64,000 nt of DNA, from positions 2,170,001 to 2,234,000 of the forward strand of contig CAVWLA010000001.1 of assembly GCA_963755825.1 (NCBI GenBank), in the 5' to 3' direction. Within the stretch, counting starts at the first letter, position 1; the number at the start of each line of letters is the position of its first letter. Below are positions 9,897 to 18,735 of the stretch, piece by piece. Under the pieces are notes generated by a model. The model ran no database searches. It saw only the letters and a list, made by a program, of their open reading frames with translations, and was not told the origin of the DNA. A program made the translations under genes and the position numbers. This DNA is from DATBQN01 sp963755825 (lineage in GTDB: Bacteria; Acidobacteriota; Thermoanaerobaculia; Multivoradales; UBA5704).

Positions 9897-11327
9897 ATGA
9901 AACAACTGCTCGCCCTGGGACTGCTCGCCGCCGGCGCGGCCATTCCCCTCCACGCCGGGACCATCTATGTGCCGTACGCGACCGACGAAGCGGTGGGAGC
10001 GGCGCGGTATCGCACCGAGATCGCCGTCAGCAATCCCGCCGACGCCGCGGCGCAGTTCCAGACGCTCTTCGTCACCGCCGACGGAGTGCGCTTCCCGGGC
10101 CGCACGGAGACCGTCGCCGCCCACGGCACCGCCGTCATCGCGGGCCTGGCGCCGGCCGACATGCACGGGCGGATCGAGGTCAGCGGACCGGAGGCGCTGG
10201 TGGTGAGCGCGCGACTCAACGCCTTCGCGCAGGACGGCAATCTGCTGTCGAGCGCCATCGAGCCGGTCGTCTCGGCCGACAACCTCGTGCCGGCCGGGCA
10301 GACGATCCATCTGCAGGGCCTCACCAACAGCGCCGACGCGGTCACCCGCTGGGGCGTCCTCACCGCCGGCGACCAGGGCTCCTGCTCGTTCGCCGCCTAC
10401 AGCGCCGACGGCTCCGAGCTCGGCGCCACCTCGCGGACCGGCGCCGTGGCGCTGTCGCGCGACTTCGCCGAGCCGCTGCAGGCGATGCGCGCCGGCTCCC
10501 TCGCCGAGGCGCGGCTCGAGGTCACCTGCGACGCGCCGGCCTTCGCCTATGCCGCCGTGCTGGCGAGCAACGGCAGCCGCACCACCTTCGTCGCGCCGTC
10601 GACCGGCCTCGCCGCGGATCTCACCACCATCATCGACCGCGTCCGCGCCGGCGGCGTCGGAGTCGGCGGCGGCGACGGTCCGGTCGGCCATCCGGGCACC
10701 GGCACCGGCAGCCCGACGACCCCTGGCGGCGGCTCGACGCCCAGCAATCCGACGCCGAACGACACCCCGACGCCCTCCGACGGCACGCCGGTCTCGCTCG
10801 ACCAATACGGCAGCTTCAAGATCGACGGCACCTTCTTCGTCCCGGCGAATGGCGACTCGGTCCGCATCTACCCGATCGCCCTCGTCCCCAACACCAAGTA
10901 CCACAGCATCACCGTCGACTTCGACCTCTACATCAACCGCTGGCAGACCTCGATCTTCCAGGCGCTCGGCGGCCTGCGCCGCTCCGACAGGACCCTCTAC
11001 TGGGGCCTCCTCATCCGCGTCGACAAGCAGAAGACCCTGATCGACGCCGGCCACGACAAGCTCTACAAGGGCGTCGTCAAGTGGACGCAGAAGACGAACT
11101 ACCACATCCACGTCGTCTACGACACCTCGGCGCGCAAGGTGACGCTGCAGATCCTCGACGCCAACGGCAATCTCTTCCAGCAGCTGTCGGGGAAGATCAC
11201 CAACCCCGACCTGCGGCAGACCAAGCCGGTCCACCTCGACCTCGGCATCGCCGGCGTCGCCGACCACGCCTACTTCCCGACGATCGGCTGGCAGTACTCG
11301 AACCTCAAGGTAGTCGCGATCCCCTAG
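9897..11327 (+). CDS. Secreted two-domain hypothetical protein, 476 aa
   Basis: An N-terminal signal peptide (MKQLLALGLLAAGAAIPLHA) precedes a beta-rich domain at residues 21-245. A low-complexity Gly/Pro/Thr/Ser linker follows (about 255-300). The C-terminal domain (about 305-476) is rich in strands and aromatic residues and resembles a concanavalin/LamG-type jelly roll that could bind glycans. The ATG follows AAGGAGG at six bases, a strong site. It is a single gene between tyrA and a bidirectional terminator, with its own likely promoter. I do not recognise the first domain beyond its adhesin-like look. Confidence 0.75.
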   Translation: MKQLLALGLLAAGAAIPLHAGTIYVPYATDEAVGAARYRTEIAVSNPADAAAQFQTLFVTADGVRFPGRTETVAAHGTAVIAGLAPADMHGRIEVSGPEALVVSARLNAFAQDGNLLSSAIEPVVSADNLVPAGQTIHLQGLTNSADAVTRWGVLTAGDQGSCSFAAYSADGSELGATSRTGAVALSRDFAEPLQAMRAGSLAEARLEVTCDAPAFAYAAVLASNGSRTTFVAPSTGLAADLTTIIDRVRAGGVGVGGGDGPVGHPGTGTGSPTTPGGGSTPSNPTPNDTPTPSDGTPVSLDQYGSFKIDGTFFVPANGDSVRIYPIALVPNTKYHSITVDFDLYINRWQTSIFQALGGLRRSDRTLYWGLLIRVDKQKTLIDAGHDKLYKGVVKWTQKTNYHIHVVYDTSARKVTLQILDANGNLFQQLSGKITNPDLRQTKPVHLDLGIAGVADHAYFPTIGWQYSNLKVVAIP

Positions 11328-11372
11328 CCGCCGGTCATCCGGCGCGCGATCAGCGCGCTTCATCTCGTTGCC

Positions 11373-11400
11373 AACGGCGGGTCCTCGGGCCCGCCGTTTT
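11373..11400. terminator. Rho-independent terminator between convergent genes
   Basis: The stem AACGGCGGG / CCCGCCGTT with loop TCCTCGGG is followed by TTTT on the plus strand and preceded by AA on the other side. It can serve both the secreted protein gene and the opposing membrane protein gene that ends at 11404. Confidence 0.8.
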
Positions 11401-11403
11401 CGT

Positions 11404-13020
11404 TCAGGGGCGAGGGGAGGCGGCCGGCGGCAGGCGGCGCAGGATGCGCACCGCGCCGCCGCCGTACTCCGGCGCGGTGAAGGCGGCGACCTCGCGATAA
11501 CCGGCGGCGATCTCGGGACGGGCGAGGACGGCGCCGAGGATCGGCGCCCGGAAGGCCGCCACGTCGACGAGGAAGTCCGGCCGCGCGGCGACGACGAGAT
11601 CCGGCAGGCGGTGTGCCCGCGCCGCCGCCAGCGCCTGCGGCGAGACCAGGCCGGCGAGGTCGAGCACCCGCAGGTCGGAGGTGTAGCCGAGGACACCGAT
11701 CTCGACCGCGGCGACCGTCGGCGCGGACGCGGCGTCCGCCGGCGGCGCCTGCGCCGCCAGATAGCGCCCGGCGCGGGCGTAGACGTTGGTGCGCGGATCG
11801 GGCGGCCGGCCCCGCTGTGCCGCGACCCAGGCGAGCGACGGCGCGGCGAGCGGCGCCAAGAGGATCAAACCCACGGCGAGGCCGAGGGCACGCGCCGGCA
11901 CGGCGCTCACCGCGGCGTTGCCCGCGGCCGCGGCGACGGCGACGGCGGTCGTCGCGGCCGCCAGCACCGCGAGGAAGACGAGAGCCTGCAGCGGGCCCTC
12001 CTCGTACCACGGCGCGAAGGGGACGCCGAGGAGGTGATATGCGATCTCGTGGAGGGCGAGCCAGAGCGCCACGGCGCGGAAGAACGGCCGCGCCAGAAAC
12101 CCTCGGCGCCAGGCGACGACGGCGCCCGCCGCGGCGAGGAGGAGGAGCGCCGCGGCGCCCGGGGCGGAGAGCGCGCGCACCAGCCAGATCCACTCGAACG
12201 CCGCGTAGCCGTGGAGGGCCCGCCCGAGCTCGCCGCGCTTGGCCGCCAGCGTGTTGGGCACCACGGTGCCGAAGCGCAGCGCGAGCCAGGCGAGCCAGGC
12301 GCCGAGCGGCAGCGCCGTGGCGAGCCCGAAGCCGAGCGGGAAGCGCCGCCGCGCGCGCCACAGCACGAGGCCGACCGCCGCGGCGGCGAGCGCCGCGTCG
12401 AGACGGCAGCACATCGCGGCGGCGGCGGCGAGGCCGGCGGCGATCTGCAGCGGGCGCGACACCGGCGGCGGCGCGGACAGCGCGCGCTCGGCGAGATAGG
12501 CCGCGGCGGCGGCGAGCGCCAGGATCGGCAGCGTCTCGGTGCCCAGCATCTCGACGTTCCAGCGCAGCACCAGCGCGACGCCACCGCCGGCCGCGGCGAG
12601 CGTCCAGCCTCGCCGCGCGCCGAGCGCTTCGCCGCCGCGGGCGCCCGGCGGCAGCGCGCGCGCCGCCGCGGCGCCGGCGAGCGCGAAGGCGGCGACGAGC
12701 GCCGCGAGCGAGAGGAGCGTCCCCCACGCCGGGGCGTCGAGGCGGCCGCCGCTGGCGCGGGTCAGCACGCCGAGGAGCAGCGCGTAGCCGGGCGCCGTGG
12801 TGCCGAGCACCGCCTCGCCGCGGTTGTAGACCAGCCCGTCGCCCGCCGCCCAGTGGCGCGCGTAGCGATAGGTGATGAAGGCGTCGTCGTAGGAGAAGCG
12901 CCAGAAGGCGCGGCCGACGGCGCCGCCGATCGCGGCGAGGAGCGCCAGCGCGGCGAGCGGTGCGCGGCTGCCGGACGGGCTCGCCGGACGCGGGGGATCA
13001 GCGTCGGTGTCCGCGCTCAT
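11404..13020 (-). CDS. GT-C type membrane glycosyltransferase-like protein, 538 aa
   Basis: Polytopic membrane protein with about ten to twelve hydrophobic segments. The first loop carries SYDDAFITYRYARHWAAGDG, the acidic loop motif of polyprenyl-phosphate-dependent GT-C transferases (ArnT/PMT and arabinofuranosyl/mannosyl transferase relatives), with the DD pair as the likely catalytic or metal-binding residues. A C-terminal soluble part of about 150 residues follows the last helix. By family it would move a sugar from a lipid carrier to a periplasmic acceptor. Donor and acceptor are unknown. It follows the histone-like gene on the same strand, but two strong hairpins lie between them. Confidence 0.7.
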   Translation of the reverse strand: MSADTDADPPRPASPSGSRAPLAALALLAAIGGAVGRAFWRFSYDDAFITYRYARHWAAGDGLVYNRGEAVLGTTAPGYALLLGVLTRASGGRLDAPAWGTLLSLAALVAAFALAGAAAARALPPGARGGEALGARRGWTLAAAGGGVALVLRWNVEMLGTETLPILALAAAAAYLAERALSAPPPVSRPLQIAAGLAAAAAMCCRLDAALAAAAVGLVLWRARRRFPLGFGLATALPLGAWLAWLALRFGTVVPNTLAAKRGELGRALHGYAAFEWIWLVRALSAPGAAALLLLAAAGAVVAWRRGFLARPFFRAVALWLALHEIAYHLLGVPFAPWYEEGPLQALVFLAVLAAATTAVAVAAAAGNAAVSAVPARALGLAVGLILLAPLAAPSLAWVAAQRGRPPDPRTNVYARAGRYLAAQAPPADAASAPTVAAVEIGVLGYTSDLRVLDLAGLVSPQALAAARAHRLPDLVVAARPDFLVDVAAFRAPILGAVLARPEIAAGYREVAAFTAPEYGGGAVRILRRLPPAASPRP

Positions 13021-13105
13021 GCCGGCGCCGATCGCGCGCGACCGCCGCCGCGGCGCGGACCCTGAGGCGTTGGGAGAGATGGGGTGAGGAGGAGGGATGA
13101 CTGTG

Positions 13106-13130
13106 CTCCGGCTCCAGGGAGGAGCCGGAG
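13106..13130. terminator. Strong hairpin upstream of the GT-C gene
   Basis: A perfect 10-bp stem CTCCGGCTCC / GGAGCCGGAG with loop AGGGA. There is no T-run, so it is a terminator-like or leader hairpin rather than a textbook terminator. Confidence 0.5.
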
Positions 13131-13153
13131 GACGGCCATGTCGGAAGTCGAGC

Positions 13154-13174
13154 GCGCGGGGCGGAGCCCCGCGC
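13154..13174. terminator. Hairpin just after the histone-like gene
   Basis: A perfect 9-bp stem GCGCGGGGC / GCCCCGCGC with loop GGA, 15 bases past the stop of the histone-like gene. The T-run (TTT) is on the plus-strand side, so for the minus-strand gene it acts only as a strong 3' stem. Confidence 0.5.
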
Positions 13175-13189
13175 TTTCAGCTCGCCGCC

Positions 13190-13795
13190 TCAGCTCTGCG
13201 GCGCCCGCTCGGCGCTCTCGCCGACGGCGGAGGACGCGGCGGGCGCGGCCTCTGCGGTGGCGCCGACCTTCGAAGCGGTCCGCCCGGCGCCCGCCGAACG
13301 GCTGCTGCTGCGTGTCCGGCCCGTCGCGCGGCTGCTGGTCCTGCCGGTGCCGCGCGCCGCCGAGCGGCTCGACGTCGCACGCGTCGCGCGGCTCGCCGGC
13401 TTCTTCGCCGCCGAGCGCGCGGCGGGCTTCTTCGCCGCCGTACGCTTCGCCGCCGGCTTCTTGGCTGCCGGCTTCTTCGCGGCGGTCTTCTTGGCGGCGG
13501 CCTTCTTGACCGCCGGCTTCTTGGCGGCGGACTTCTTCGCCGCGGTGGCGCGAGCCGCCGGCTTTCTCGCCGCCGTCTTCTTCGCCGCCGGCTTCTTGGC
13601 TGCCGGCTTCTTCGCCGCCGGCTTCTTGGCCGCCGTCTTCTTCACCGTCGCCTTCTTGGCCGCCGACTTGGTGCCGGCAGACTTGCGCCCGGCCGACTTC
13701 GCGCTCGATTTCGCCGTCGCCTTCTTGGTCGCCGCGGACTTCGCGGACCTTCCCGCCGACTTGCTGCTCGACGCTTTCTTGCCTGCCGCTGCCAT
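13190..13795 (-). CDS. Histone H1-like Lys/Ala-rich DNA-binding protein, 201 aa
   Basis: Extremely basic low-complexity protein built of AAKKPAAKK-type repeats (about residues 35-135), with a Ser/Arg/Thr-rich tail. This resembles bacterial histone H1-like proteins such as AlgP and Hc-type, which bind DNA without sequence specificity. The ATG at 13795 is preceded by AAAGGAG at six bases, so I prefer it over an ATG 57 bases upstream. The reverse strand reads as Phe/Leu/Ala repeats, which is only the complement. The repeats make length variation by slippage likely between strains. Confidence 0.8.
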   Translation of the reverse strand: MAAAGKKASSSKSAGRSAKSAATKKATAKSSAKSAGRKSAGTKSAAKKATVKKTAAKKPAAKKPAAKKPAAKKTAARKPAARATAAKKSAAKKPAVKKAAAKKTAAKKPAAKKPAAKRTAAKKPAARSAAKKPASRATRATSSRSAARGTGRTSSRATGRTRSSSRSAGAGRTASKVGATAEAAPAASSAVGESAERAPQS

Positions 13796-13936
13796 GTCGC
13801 GCTCCTTTCTCAAAAGGGAGATGATGCATTGATTATCCATGGTCACCGGCACATGTCAACACGAGGGCGCGCGCACGACGACGGAGCGGCGTGCGCGACG
13901 ACGCGATGACGCGACGACGAAGTGGTGCCGGGCGCG

Positions 13937-15748
13937 CTAGCGCGAGCCGATCGGCACGCCCGCAGCCCAGACGCGCGCCGCGCTCGGCGCCAGCACGGCA
14001 TCGTCCTCGTCGGCGGCGCGGGCGTCGCGGCGCAGCCGGTAGACGTCGAGCACGTCGGCCATCACCGCCTCGGCGGTCGGCCAGCGGCCGGCGCCCTTGC
14101 CGTCGGCGATCACCGCCGCTCCCGCCTCGGGCTGGATGAGCACGCGGTTCTGCTCGTCGCGCGGCTGCGCCAGCGGATGATCGGCGGGCAGGCGGAGCGG
14201 GCAGACGCTCGCCGCGATCCCCTCCCGCGTGCGGCGGCAGGAGGCGACGAGGCGCACCGCCGACCCCGCGGCGTGGACGGCGCGCACCTCCTCGGGATCG
14301 ATGTCGTCGATGCCGCGGCAGTCGATCTGCGCGATGCTGAGGTCGACGCCGAAGGCGGCGCGTGCCACGATCACCAGCTTGTGCGCCGCGTCGAGGCCGG
14401 TCAGATCGCTCGACGGATCGGCCTCGGCGAAGCCGTTCGCCTGCGCGCTGGCGACCGCCGCCGCGAGGTCCTCGCCGGCGGTGATGCGGTCGAGGACGAA
14501 GTTGGTGGTGGCGTTCAAGACCCCTTCGACGGCGAGGATGCGGCCGCGCCGCGCCACCCGCTCGACGGTCTCCACCACCGGCACGCCGCCGCCGACGGTC
14601 GCCGAGAAGGCGAGCGCGGCGCCGTGCGCCTCGGCGCGGAGGAGGAGGTCGGCGCCGTGCGCCGCGACGATCGCCTTGTTGGCGGTGACCACGTCGCGCC
14701 CGCGGTCGAGCGCCGCGCGCACCAGGTCGGCCGCCGGATGCATGCCGCCGATCGCCTCGACGACGAGGTCGCTGTCGAGCGCCAGCACCTCCCAGGGATC
14801 GCTCGACAAGAGCTCCATCGGCACGCCGTCGCCCTGGTGCCGCGCCGGCCGGCGGACGGCGATCCCCACCACCTCGAAGCGCTCGGGCTGCGCCGCGAGA
14901 TGGCGATAGACGCCGAGCCCGACGGTGCCGAGACCGAGCATGGCGATGCGCAGCGGCGCCAGCGGCGCGCGCGGCAGCGGCGAGGGAGCGGCCGCGGGTG
15001 CCGCGTCGGCATAGCGCGTCGGGCCGGGGCCGACGACGGTCGCCGCGGCGGCGCCGCAGGCCGAGACCTCGAAGGCGAGGCCGTAGCGCTCGGCGAACTG
15101 GATCGCCTTCGGCTGCACCACCCGGCCGCCGAGGCGGAAGGCCTCCGCCCAGGTGAGCGAGGCGAAGCGGCGCGGCGCCGTCGCCGAGGTGGGATCGCCG
15201 TCGTAGATGCCGTCGACGTCCTTGATCAGCCGGCAGCACTCGGCGGCGAGCCGCTGGGCGACGAAGAAGGCGGTCAGGTCCGAGCCGCCGCGGCCGAGGA
15301 GCGAGGTGCGCCCCTCCTCGTCCTGCCCGACGAAGCCGGCGAGCACCGCCACCGGCCGCTCCTCCAGGGCGCGGAAGAGCTCGCGCCGGTTGAGCTCGCG
15401 CGGCTCGGCGTCGAGCAGCGGACCGGCAGTGCGCAGGCCGACGCGCCAGGAGTCGAGCAGCGAGGCGGGGATGCCGGCGCGGTCGAGGGCGAGCGCGAGG
15501 AGCGCCGCCGAGGTCGCCTCGCCGGTGGCGAGGAGCGCCGCGAGGCCGGTCGGATCGGGCGCCCCGGCCAGCCGCTCGGCGCGCGCCAGCAGCTGATCGG
15601 TGGTCTTGCCGAGCGCCGAGACGACGGCGACGACGCGCCGCCCCTGGCGCAGCCAGCGGTAGATCTCGTGCACGGCGCGCGGCATGCTGGACTCGTCGGC
15701 CAGCACCGAGCTGCCGAATTTGAGGACGATGATGGGATCGCTGTTCAT
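13937..15748 (-). CDS. Aspartokinase-homoserine dehydrogenase fusion without ACT domains, 603 aa
   Basis: Bifunctional enzyme for the first and third steps from aspartate toward threonine and methionine. Residues 1-240 form an amino acid kinase domain (KFGSSVL at 10-16, GRGGSDLTA at 152-160, KDVDGIYDGDP at 176-186). After a Pro/Ala linker, residues 266-603 are an NAD(P) homoserine dehydrogenase (GLGTVGLG, DVVTANKA, FAEADPSSD). The regulatory ACT pair that makes E. coli ThrA/MetL about 810-820 aa is absent, so allosteric inhibition may be lost or moved elsewhere. The ATG at 15748 follows GAGGAG. It is 33 bases downstream of the metB-like gene, the same order as the enterobacterial metBL operon. 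Confidence 0.9.
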   Translation of the reverse strand: MNSDPIIVLKFGSSVLADESSMPRAVHEIYRWLRQGRRVVAVVSALGKTTDQLLARAERLAGAPDPTGLAALLATGEATSAALLALALDRAGIPASLLDSWRVGLRTAGPLLDAEPRELNRRELFRALEERPVAVLAGFVGQDEEGRTSLLGRGGSDLTAFFVAQRLAAECCRLIKDVDGIYDGDPTSATAPRRFASLTWAEAFRLGGRVVQPKAIQFAERYGLAFEVSACGAAAATVVGPGPTRYADAAPAAAPSPLPRAPLAPLRIAMLGLGTVGLGVYRHLAAQPERFEVVGIAVRRPARHQGDGVPMELLSSDPWEVLALDSDLVVEAIGGMHPAADLVRAALDRGRDVVTANKAIVAAHGADLLLRAEAHGAALAFSATVGGGVPVVETVERVARRGRILAVEGVLNATTNFVLDRITAGEDLAAAVASAQANGFAEADPSSDLTGLDAAHKLVIVARAAFGVDLSIAQIDCRGIDDIDPEEVRAVHAAGSAVRLVASCRRTREGIAASVCPLRLPADHPLAQPRDEQNRVLIQPEAGAAVIADGKGAGRWPTAEAVMADVLDVYRLRRDARAADEDDAVLAPSAARVWAAGVPIGSR

Positions 15749-15781
15749 GGTGTAGCTCCTCGACCTGCGAAACCTGGTGAC

Positions 15782-16939
15782 CTAGACAGCGAGCGCGCGA
15801 TCGAGATCCTCGATCAGGTCCTCGGGATCCTCGAGGCCGACCGAGAGCCGCACCAGACCGTCAGTGATGCCGATCGCCTCGCGCTCGGCGGCGGGGATCG
15901 GCGCGTGGGTCATCGAGGCGGGATGGGTGATGAGGGTCTCGACCGCTCCCAGGTTCTCGGCGAGCGTGCAGAGGGCCACCGAGTTCATCACCCGGATGCC
16001 GGCCTCGGTGCCGCCCTCGACCTCGAAGGCGATCATGCCGCCGCCGGTCTTCTGCTGCCGGCGGGCGAGCTCGCGCTGCGGGAAGGAGTCGAGGAACGGG
16101 TAGGCGACGCGGGTCACCCGCCGGTGGCCCTCGAGGAAGCGGGCGACGGCGAGCGCGCTCTCGGCGTGGCGGGCGACGCGCAGCGGCAGCGTCTTCAGGC
16201 CGCGCAGCGTCAGCCAGGCCTCGAAGGGCGATTGGATGCAGCCGGTCGCGTTCTGAAAGAAGCGGATGCGCTCGGCGAGCTTGGCGTCGCGGGTGAGCAC
16301 GGCGCCGCCGACCGTGGCGTTGTGCCCTTCGATGTACTTGGTCGTCGAGTAGACGACGACGTCGGCGCCGAGGGCGAACGGCTCCTGGTGGAGCGGCAGC
16401 AGGGTGTTGTCGACCGCGAGGAGGGCGCCCGCCTGGTGCGCGACGCGGGCGGCGCCGGCCAGGTCGGTCAGCTTGAGGGTCGGATTGGCGGGCGACTCGA
16501 CGAGCACCAGCCGCGTCTCCGGGGTCATCGCGGCGGCGAGCTTGGCGAGATCGGAGGTGTCGGTGAAGGTGGCGCGGACGCCGTAGTCGGCGAGCACCTG
16601 GCGGAGCAGGCGCACGGTGCCGCCGTAGACGACGTCCGACAGCACGGCGTGGTCGCCCGCCTTGACGGTGGCGAGGAAGAGCACCGTGATCGCCGCCATG
16701 CCGGTGGCGAAGCAGGCGGCCGGCAGCGAGCCCTCGATGGCGCCGAGGTTGCGCTCGAGCGCGGCGACGGTGGGGTTCCCCGAGCGGCTGTAGGTGTATC
16801 CCTTGTCCTTGCCCACCGCCTCCTGGGCGAAGGTGGTCGACTGGAAGATCGGCGTCAGCAGAGCGCCGGTCGCGGGATCGGGCGAGAGGCCTCCATGGAT
16901 GATGCGCGTAAACTGGCGATGACCGTTCTCTCTCCCCAT
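15782..16939 (-). CDS. metB: Cystathionine gamma-synthase/lyase family PLP enzyme, 385 aa
   Basis: PLP-dependent Cys/Met metabolism enzyme. It carries YSRSGNPT (50-57) and the cofactor lysine K201 in STTKYIEGH, and its length is that of MetB (386 aa). Position directly ahead of the aspartokinase-homoserine dehydrogenase argues for the gamma-synthase reaction (activated homoserine plus cysteine to cystathionine). A gamma-lyase or O-acylhomoserine sulfhydrylase cannot be excluded from motifs. I start at the ATG at 16939, which has GGAGAGG upstream and matches the family N-terminus; an ATG 45 bases upstream adds an unconserved tail. I saw no SAM riboswitch in the leader. Confidence 0.85.
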   Translation of the reverse strand: MGRENGHRQFTRIIHGGLSPDPATGALLTPIFQSTTFAQEAVGKDKGYTYSRSGNPTVAALERNLGAIEGSLPAACFATGMAAITVLFLATVKAGDHAVLSDVVYGGTVRLLRQVLADYGVRATFTDTSDLAKLAAAMTPETRLVLVESPANPTLKLTDLAGAARVAHQAGALLAVDNTLLPLHQEPFALGADVVVYSTTKYIEGHNATVGGAVLTRDAKLAERIRFFQNATGCIQSPFEAWLTLRGLKTLPLRVARHAESALAVARFLEGHRRVTRVAYPFLDSFPQRELARRQQKTGGGMIAFEVEGGTEAGIRVMNSVALCTLAENLGAVETLITHPASMTHAPIPAAEREAIGITDGLVRLSVGLEDPEDLIEDLDRALAV

Positions 16940-17048
16940 TCGACGACCTCTCCCCCCAAGCAGCGGCTCGGCATGACGCGGCATCCGCGGTTAATTCTCA
17001 AGGTGCTCGTCGGGCTCGAGCTGTGACCAACCGTTTTCGCGAGCGCTG

Positions 17049-17071
17049 CCCGCCGCGGCTCCGCGGGCGGG
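17049..17071. other. Bulged GC hairpin in the metB/acvB divergent spacer
   Basis: A CCCGCC/GGCGGG stem plus GCGG/CCGC, interrupted by one bulged G, with a two-base turn. It lies in the 181-base divergent region and would be in the leader of the AcvB-like gene. Its role is unknown. Confidence 0.35.
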
Positions 17072-17120
17072 AATGCGGCGCTTCGCGCGATGGGTTACGG
17101 CCGTCGGAGGAACCGCGCGC

Positions 17121-18734
17121 ATGAGCTGCAGCCCACGACGTTTCGCCGCCGCATCGCTCGCCGCATCGATCGCCTGCGGGCTCGCCGGCGGCGCCGCGAG
17201 CGCCGCGCCAGCCCCGCCGCCCGCGCGGCGCGCCGCGAGCGCGCCGGCGAAGAGAGACGCGGCGAAGGCGGAGACGCCGCAGCCGGTCGACGCGCGCACC
17301 GCCGGCGCCCAGTCGACCCTCTCCTTCGGCCGCTTCGGCACCGTCGCCATCTACCGGCGGACGCCGCATCCGAGCCGCGTCGTGCTCTTCATCTCCGGCG
17401 ACGGCGGCTGGAACCTGGGCGTCGTCGACATGGCGAAGGCCCTCGCCGACCTCGACGCCCTGGTGGTCGGCATCGACATCACCCACTATCTGAAGGTGGC
17501 CGACGCGGCGAAGGGCTCCTGCACGTCGGCGGCGATCGACTTCGAGGCGCTGTCGCAGTTCGTGCAGAAGTCGCTCGGCATGCCGGACTACGTGCCGCCG
17601 GTCCTCGTCGGCTACTCCTCGGGCGCGACCCTCGCCTACGCGGCGCTGGTGCAGGCGCCGCCCTCCACCTTCCACGGCGCCATCAGCCTCGGCTTCTGCC
17701 CCGATCTGCCGATCAAGAAACCGTTCTGCGCCGGGCAAGGCCTCACCTTCGGACCGGGACCGAAGGGCAAGGGGGTGAGCTTCCTCCCCAGCGCCAAGCT
17801 CGAGGTGCCCTTCGTGGCGCTGCAGGGGACGGCGGACGAGACCTGTCTGCCGGCGGATACACAGAAATATGTCCAGCAGGTGAAGAATGGCAGCGTCGTC
17901 CTCCTCCCCAAGGTCGGCCACGGCTTCTCCGTCCAGCCGCGCTGGATGCCGCAGTTCCGCGCCGCGTTCCAGGCGATGACCAAGCCGGCCCCGCGGCCAG
18001 CCCCGCCGGCGGCGGCGCCGGCCCACCCGGTTACCGCCCGCGGCGCCCTCCCCGGCGCCCCGCCACCGCCGGCGGTGAGCGACCTGCCGCTCGTCGAGGT
18101 GCCGGCGCACGGCGCCGCCGCCGGCGGCGCCAACTCACAGCGGCTGGCGATCATCGTCTCCGGCGACGGCGGCTGGGCGGGGATCGACCGCGAGGTGGGC
18201 GGCGCGCTCGCCGCGCGCGGCATCCCGGTCGTTGGCTTGAACTCGCTCTCCTACTTCTGGCGCGGCCGCACTCCCGACGAGATCGCCAAGGACATGGCGC
18301 GCATCCTGGCGCACTACCTCGCCGTCTGGGGCAAGCAGCGCGCCGTCCTCGTCGGCTACTCGATGGGGGCCGACGTGCTCCCCTTCATGGTCGCTCGACT
18401 GCCGGCGGCGCTGCGCGACCGCGTCGACCTGGTGGCCCTCCTTGGCCCGGAAAAGCTCGCCAGCTTCGAGTTCCACGTCACCCAGTGGGTGGGCGGCGGC
18501 GCCTCGACCGACCGGCCGGTGCTGCCCGAGGTGCAGCGCCTCGCCGGCAGGCCGCGCCTCCTCTGCCTCTACGGCAAGGAGGAGACCGATTCGATCTGCC
18601 CCGGCCTCAGCCCGGCGCTCGGCCGCTCGATCGGCTTCACCGGCTCGCACCACTTCGGCGGCGACTACACGGCGCTCGCCGATCGCATCCTCCAGGAGCT
18701 GCCGGCCGGCGCCGCGCCGGCGAAGGGGAGATGA
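17121..18734 (+). CDS. acvB: AcvB/VirJ-like periplasmic serine hydrolase, 537 aa
   Basis: Exported alpha/beta hydrolase with a signal peptide (about residues 1-30) and two tandem hydrolase-like halves. Both halves repeat SGDGGW near their start, and each has a GxSxG elbow: GYSSG with S166 and GYSMG with S414. The C-terminal half has the VirJ features, including SHHFGGDY near the end. In Agrobacterium, AcvB hydrolyses lysyl-phosphatidylglycerol in the periplasm; that substrate here is inference. The ATG at 17121 follows GGAGGA and gives a proper signal peptide. The next gene starts one base after its stop, so the two are co-expressed. Confidence 0.85.
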   Translation: MSCSPRRFAAASLAASIACGLAGGAASAAPAPPPARRAASAPAKRDAAKAETPQPVDARTAGAQSTLSFGRFGTVAIYRRTPHPSRVVLFISGDGGWNLGVVDMAKALADLDALVVGIDITHYLKVADAAKGSCTSAAIDFEALSQFVQKSLGMPDYVPPVLVGYSSGATLAYAALVQAPPSTFHGAISLGFCPDLPIKKPFCAGQGLTFGPGPKGKGVSFLPSAKLEVPFVALQGTADETCLPADTQKYVQQVKNGSVVLLPKVGHGFSVQPRWMPQFRAAFQAMTKPAPRPAPPAAAPAHPVTARGALPGAPPPPAVSDLPLVEVPAHGAAAGGANSQRLAIIVSGDGGWAGIDREVGGALAARGIPVVGLNSLSYFWRGRTPDEIAKDMARILAHYLAVWGKQRAVLVGYSMGADVLPFMVARLPAALRDRVDLVALLGPEKLASFEFHVTQWVGGGASTDRPVLPEVQRLAGRPRLLCLYGKEETDSICPGLSPALGRSIGFTGSHHFGGDYTALADRILQELPAGAAPAKGR

Positions 18735-18735
18735 G

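Noticed and set aside
13380..13750. Regularly spaced repeats resembling a CRISPR array
   Set aside because: Periodicity follows codons of the AAKK repeats in the histone-like gene; there are no constant repeats with unique spacers.
16940..17120. SAM or SAH riboswitch upstream of metB
   Set aside because: Only a GC hairpin is present; I could not match conserved riboswitch cores.
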